DNA of 35,821 nucleotides, taken from assembly GCF_016583825.1 (NCBI RefSeq), contig NZ_NRRV01000059.1, forward strand, positions 1 through 35,821, written 5' to 3'. This document shows, one piece after another, positions 33,579 through 35,821 of the stretch. Made by a program: the position numbers and the translations under genes. Source of the stretch: Thiohalocapsa halophila. Its GTDB lineage: Bacteria > Pseudomonadota > Gammaproteobacteria > Chromatiales > Chromatiaceae. Positions within the stretch are counted from its first letter, which is position 1; each line of letters starts with the position of its first letter. The notes below the pieces were generated by a model. The model was not told where the DNA came from and ran no database searches. It saw only the letters and a list, made by a program, of their open reading frames with translations.

Positions 33579-35021
33579 ATGGAGCCCAATCGAGAGCAAG
33601 CAGTGCCGTCGCGGCGGGTGCGTGTCGCGCAATGGCTGCGCTGGCTGTTCAAAATCACCGTCTGGCACCCGCTGACGGCACTGCTGGACCGCGCCGGCTA
33701 TACGCCGACCACGGTGCAGGTGCTCTGCATTGACCCCCGGACCGATCAGCTCCTGCTGCTGCGCACCCGCGAGTATCGCTGCGGCTACTCCCCGGTGCAG
33801 GGACTGCGCCGCGGTGCGCTGACCTTCGGCCTGGTGCCGGCGCGCGTGGACGTGCGCGAAGACGCCCGCCGCGAGCTGGCCGAAGAAGCCGTGCCCAAGC
33901 CGCCGCCGCTGGCCGACTTCCGCGTTGCCGAGCGCTACCGCGAGGGCCCTTTCCAGCAGTACGACTGCACCGTATTGGTGGTCTTCTGCGATCACACCGC
34001 CGTGACCCTGGGTCCGGAGACCGCCGAGGGCGCCCCCTGCTGGATGCCGCTGGCGGAGGCGGTGGAGCTGCTCGACAACCGGGCGCTGCGGGACATGTTC
34101 GCGGACTGGCGCGATGATCCCGCCTCCAGCCCGCAGGCACCCGGCGAGGCGCAGCGCCGGCGTTTTCTTCTGGGGCCCGAGTCCGAGGTGCCGACGCCGG
34201 CTACCGGCGGTTTGTCCCTGCGCCGGCCGGCCCGCATGCAGCCGCCCGCCGAGGCGGCCCTGCCGCGGCTGTGGCCCATGGCGCTGTCCATGCTCGCGGC
34301 GGCCCGTGCGCTCGGCCGGCGCGACGCCAGCGAGGTCTATCAGGCCAATCCGACCTTCGCGAGCGAGCTGTGGTCGTCCATGTCCACCGCCGCGCGCGAT
34401 TGCTATCGCCCGGACCCGCGGTTGTGGCGGGACTGCCGGCTGCTGGACGCAGAGCGGCCGGACGCGCTGCTGGCGGGCTGGCGGGAGGCCCGGGTGGAGC
34501 GGCTCGCCGAGCGCGGCAGCGCCCGCGACGCCCGCTCCATCCCCGGCCGGGCGAGCCCCGAGGCGGCGCTGGCCCTACAAAGCCGCGCGCGCTGCGAGAT
34601 GTCGCTGGATCTGATCTACGACACGGTGGAGGATCGGGTCGGCTGCTTCCTCACCCGCGGGGCCGTAGCCGGGGTGATTTCCGACGTGCTGCTGTTCGCG
34701 CACATGTCCGCGCGCTATGTGCCCATCCCGGTGTTCCACACCCATCCCATCTATCGCACCGCGCTCGGCTACAAGCAGCCGTCGGCGGCGGACTTCTGGG
34801 TCATGGGGGCGCTCTACTATCGCCTGGAAGGCGCCACCGTCGGGGATTGCGTCTTCCACCCGGACGGCACCTGGACCGAGTACGGCATCACCGGCCACGG
34901 CCGCTGCTGCTTCCGGCGCGCCGGCGACCCGCTGCTGCCGGCGGGAGGCGAGCCGCTCACCACCTTCATCGAGGTGGCGCTGCCGGAGCGTACGGCGCCG
35001 TCGGTGCCGGCAACGCCTTAG
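33579..35021 (+). CDS. Nudix hydrolase domain fused to a JAMM/MPN-like metallopeptidase domain
   Basis: A 480-residue protein with two enzyme-like ends. Residues about 45-170 form a Nudix domain: VLCIDPRTDQLLLLRT, then a box GLVPARVDVREDARRELAEEAV (84-105) in which G84 and RELAEE (98-103) are kept but the usual Glu at box position 7 and Gly at 22 are Val. Residues 180-340 are a linker plus a helical region with W and C residues. Residues about 340-475 resemble a JAMM domain: E351, HTHP (H387, H389), then PSAADF (S402, D405), with 12 rather than 7 residues between the His and Ser parts. There is no signal peptide; residues 17-37 are amphipathic. The ATG at 33579 has GAGGGGAG 15 bases upstream; GTG 33564 is an alternative. 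I know no characterised protein with this arrangement. Confidence 0.78.
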   Translation: MEPNREQAVPSRRVRVAQWLRWLFKITVWHPLTALLDRAGYTPTTVQVLCIDPRTDQLLLLRTREYRCGYSPVQGLRRGALTFGLVPARVDVREDARRELAEEAVPKPPPLADFRVAERYREGPFQQYDCTVLVVFCDHTAVTLGPETAEGAPCWMPLAEAVELLDNRALRDMFADWRDDPASSPQAPGEAQRRRFLLGPESEVPTPATGGLSLRRPARMQPPAEAALPRLWPMALSMLAAARALGRRDASEVYQANPTFASELWSSMSTAARDCYRPDPRLWRDCRLLDAERPDALLAGWREARVERLAERGSARDARSIPGRASPEAALALQSRARCEMSLDLIYDTVEDRVGCFLTRGAVAGVISDVLLFAHMSARYVPIPVFHTHPIYRTALGYKQPSAADFWVMGALYYRLEGATVGDCVFHPDGTWTEYGITGHGRCCFRRAGDPLLPAGGEPLTTFIEVALPERTAPSVPATP

Positions 35022-35576
35022 GCGACACCCATCGATTGGGCATCCTGTCCAAGCATGAGGGCCTGGGAAGGCAGCCGAGTGAAGGACAAGGGTATTGTGC
35101 TCAATGGCCTGCGGCTGACAAGCTTGAGTGGTTTCGCCCGCCGCTTCTGATGCTCCACCGACACTCCTGCCGCCCTTCGCAACCCGGTTATGTTCGCTTG
35201 GGGTCGCTCGCGACGGCCCCGCGACGGCCCCGCGACGACCTGGAACGGTTCGATGGTTCGGCAATCGGGGTCGGCGGCTTGGAGATCGGCGACCGACTGA
35301 ACGTGCGCGGTGTTCGCGTTGGCGATCATCTCGTCGCCGTCAGTGCCGAGCGGTTTGCGATGTCGGTGCTGGAGTCCGGGTGGGAGCCGGTCGTGGTGGG
35401 GCGGCGGCCGCCGCCGGTATGAGCACGGACTCGGATATGGTTGACGGCGTGGCCCAGCGGGTCGCCTGCGCCATCCCCATAGGTGCGGTGAAGGAAGTAC
35501 CGGACGCGGACACGGAAGTGGCGTGCGGCGACTGGCCGGTTACGACCCTTTGCAGAGGTAAGCAGCCTGCATAACG

Positions 35577-35681
35577 TCATGGCTTACCCGAGCTGGCCGC
35601 TGTTTGGCCAGCTTCGGAGTTTAGCCGCTTGATTTCCCAGCCGTTGCGGCGTAGAGCGGCGAGCACCCGCTTCGCTTTAGT
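35577..35681 (-). pseudogene. HicA-like toxin remnant
   Basis: On the minus strand a short frame reads TKAKRVLAALRRNGWEIKRL and then NSEAGQTAASSGKP before a stop. The first 19 residues resemble the N terminus of HicA-type mRNA interferases (MKAKxVLxALxRxGWxIKR, followed in intact members by a GSHR motif with the catalytic His). Here the start codon is replaced by ACT and the GSH motif and the rest are missing. No HicB-like antitoxin follows on the strand. Too short to be certain. Confidence 0.4.
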
Positions 35682-35733
35682 ACTTGGCCAGTGGCTAGGT
35701 TGTTCACTTTACCGTGTCTGACGCCCAATCCGT

Positions 35734-35821
35734 TCATGCAGTTTTCATGTCTGCCTTGAAGGCGCGCCGGCGTCGCGCCAGGATGGAAAGCCCGAGGTTG
35801 CTCTCGACCCACTGCTCGACA
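35734..35821 (-). CDS. Possible 3' end of a gene entering from the right edge
   Basis: A minus-strand frame open at the window edge encodes 28 residues ending SILARRRRAFKADMKTA and a TGA at 35736-35734. It may be the C terminus of a gene that begins outside the window. There is too little to identify. Confidence 0.25.
   Translation of the reverse strand, partial: VEQWVESNLGLSILARRRRAFKADMKTA

Larger units (their letters stand above)
35022..35821. other. Gene-poor 3' flank with apparent debris
   Basis: 800 bases with no convincing intact gene. Several open frames overlap on both strands without ribosome binding sites. An 11-base unit GCGACGGCCCC is repeated at 35210-35220 and 35221-35231, with part of a third. 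A HicA-like remnant and a possible truncated gene end are listed separately. Codon use is uneven and the GC content falls towards the end. Confidence 0.4.

Noticed and set aside
35022..35580. Overlapping open frames near the right end as real genes
   Set aside because: They have no ribosome binding sites, low-complexity Arg/Ala composition, and no recognisable motif; more likely debris.

Overview
The window is GC-rich DNA (roughly 70 % by eye) from a proteobacterium, most likely a gammaproteobacterium of the Chromatiales type (inference). The tmRNA tag reads ANDDNYALAA, one residue from the E. coli tag. The gene set also fits: a group 3d type NAD-linked [NiFe] hydrogenase, E. coli-like Cfa, RlpA and a HtrA protease, and intergenic REP-like repeats. 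Nothing marks the window as a phage, plasmid or genomic island. It reads as chromosome with a few worn accessory pieces.

Layout. 1-2.3 kb: an ABC1/UbiB-type kinase-like protein followed by a small Cys-rich protein, both on the minus strand. 2.3-3.2 kb: a promoter region with two strong inverted repeats, then an RlpA-like exported protein. 3.4-8.1 kb: a translationally coupled pair, an SbcD/YhaO-like nuclease and a YhaN-like SMC-type ATPase. 8.2-10.6 kb: an erythromycin-esterase family enzyme diverging from a CaCA-family cation exchanger. 10.8-15.2 kb, minus strand: Cfa, PncA, a DUF5335-like protein, a broken vitamin B12-dependent ribonucleotide reductase (nrdJ) and a DUF2905 membrane protein. 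15.5-21.5 kb: a small coiled-coil protein, a large secreted GH9 glycosidase with an odd repeat tail, CbiB, and a DUF72 protein with an N-terminal clamp-binding-like motif. 21.5-28.6 kb: a DegQ/HtrA protease divergent from hoxF-hoxU-hoxY-hoxH-hoxW, a complete structural operon for a soluble NAD-reducing hydrogenase plus its endopeptidase. 29-31.1 kb: an Xre-type regulator, a PilZ protein and a higBA toxin-antitoxin pair. 31.3-31.7 kb: ssrA (tmRNA) with terminator, minus strand. 32.1-35.0 kb: a tightly packed trio of SDR oxidoreductase, exported SRPBCC-like protein and an unusual Nudix-JAMM fusion. The last 0.8 kb holds only apparent debris, including a HicA-like remnant.

How the genes work together. 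The hox operon is the clearest functional unit: HoxFU is the NADH/FMN/Fe-S diaphorase half, HoxYH the hydrogenase half, and HoxW trims the HoxH C terminus. No hyp genes are present, so those must lie elsewhere. The YhaO/YhaN-like pair forms an SbcCD-like DNA-processing unit.

Most worth a second look: the Nudix-JAMM fusion protein, the internally deleted nrdJ, the GH9 enzyme with an altered signature and LTxEQ-type repeats, paired dispersed repeats of a CAGTATACCGTCCCCG type, the nested inverted repeat between hoxY and hoxH, and the QLSLF motif at the start of the DUF72 protein.
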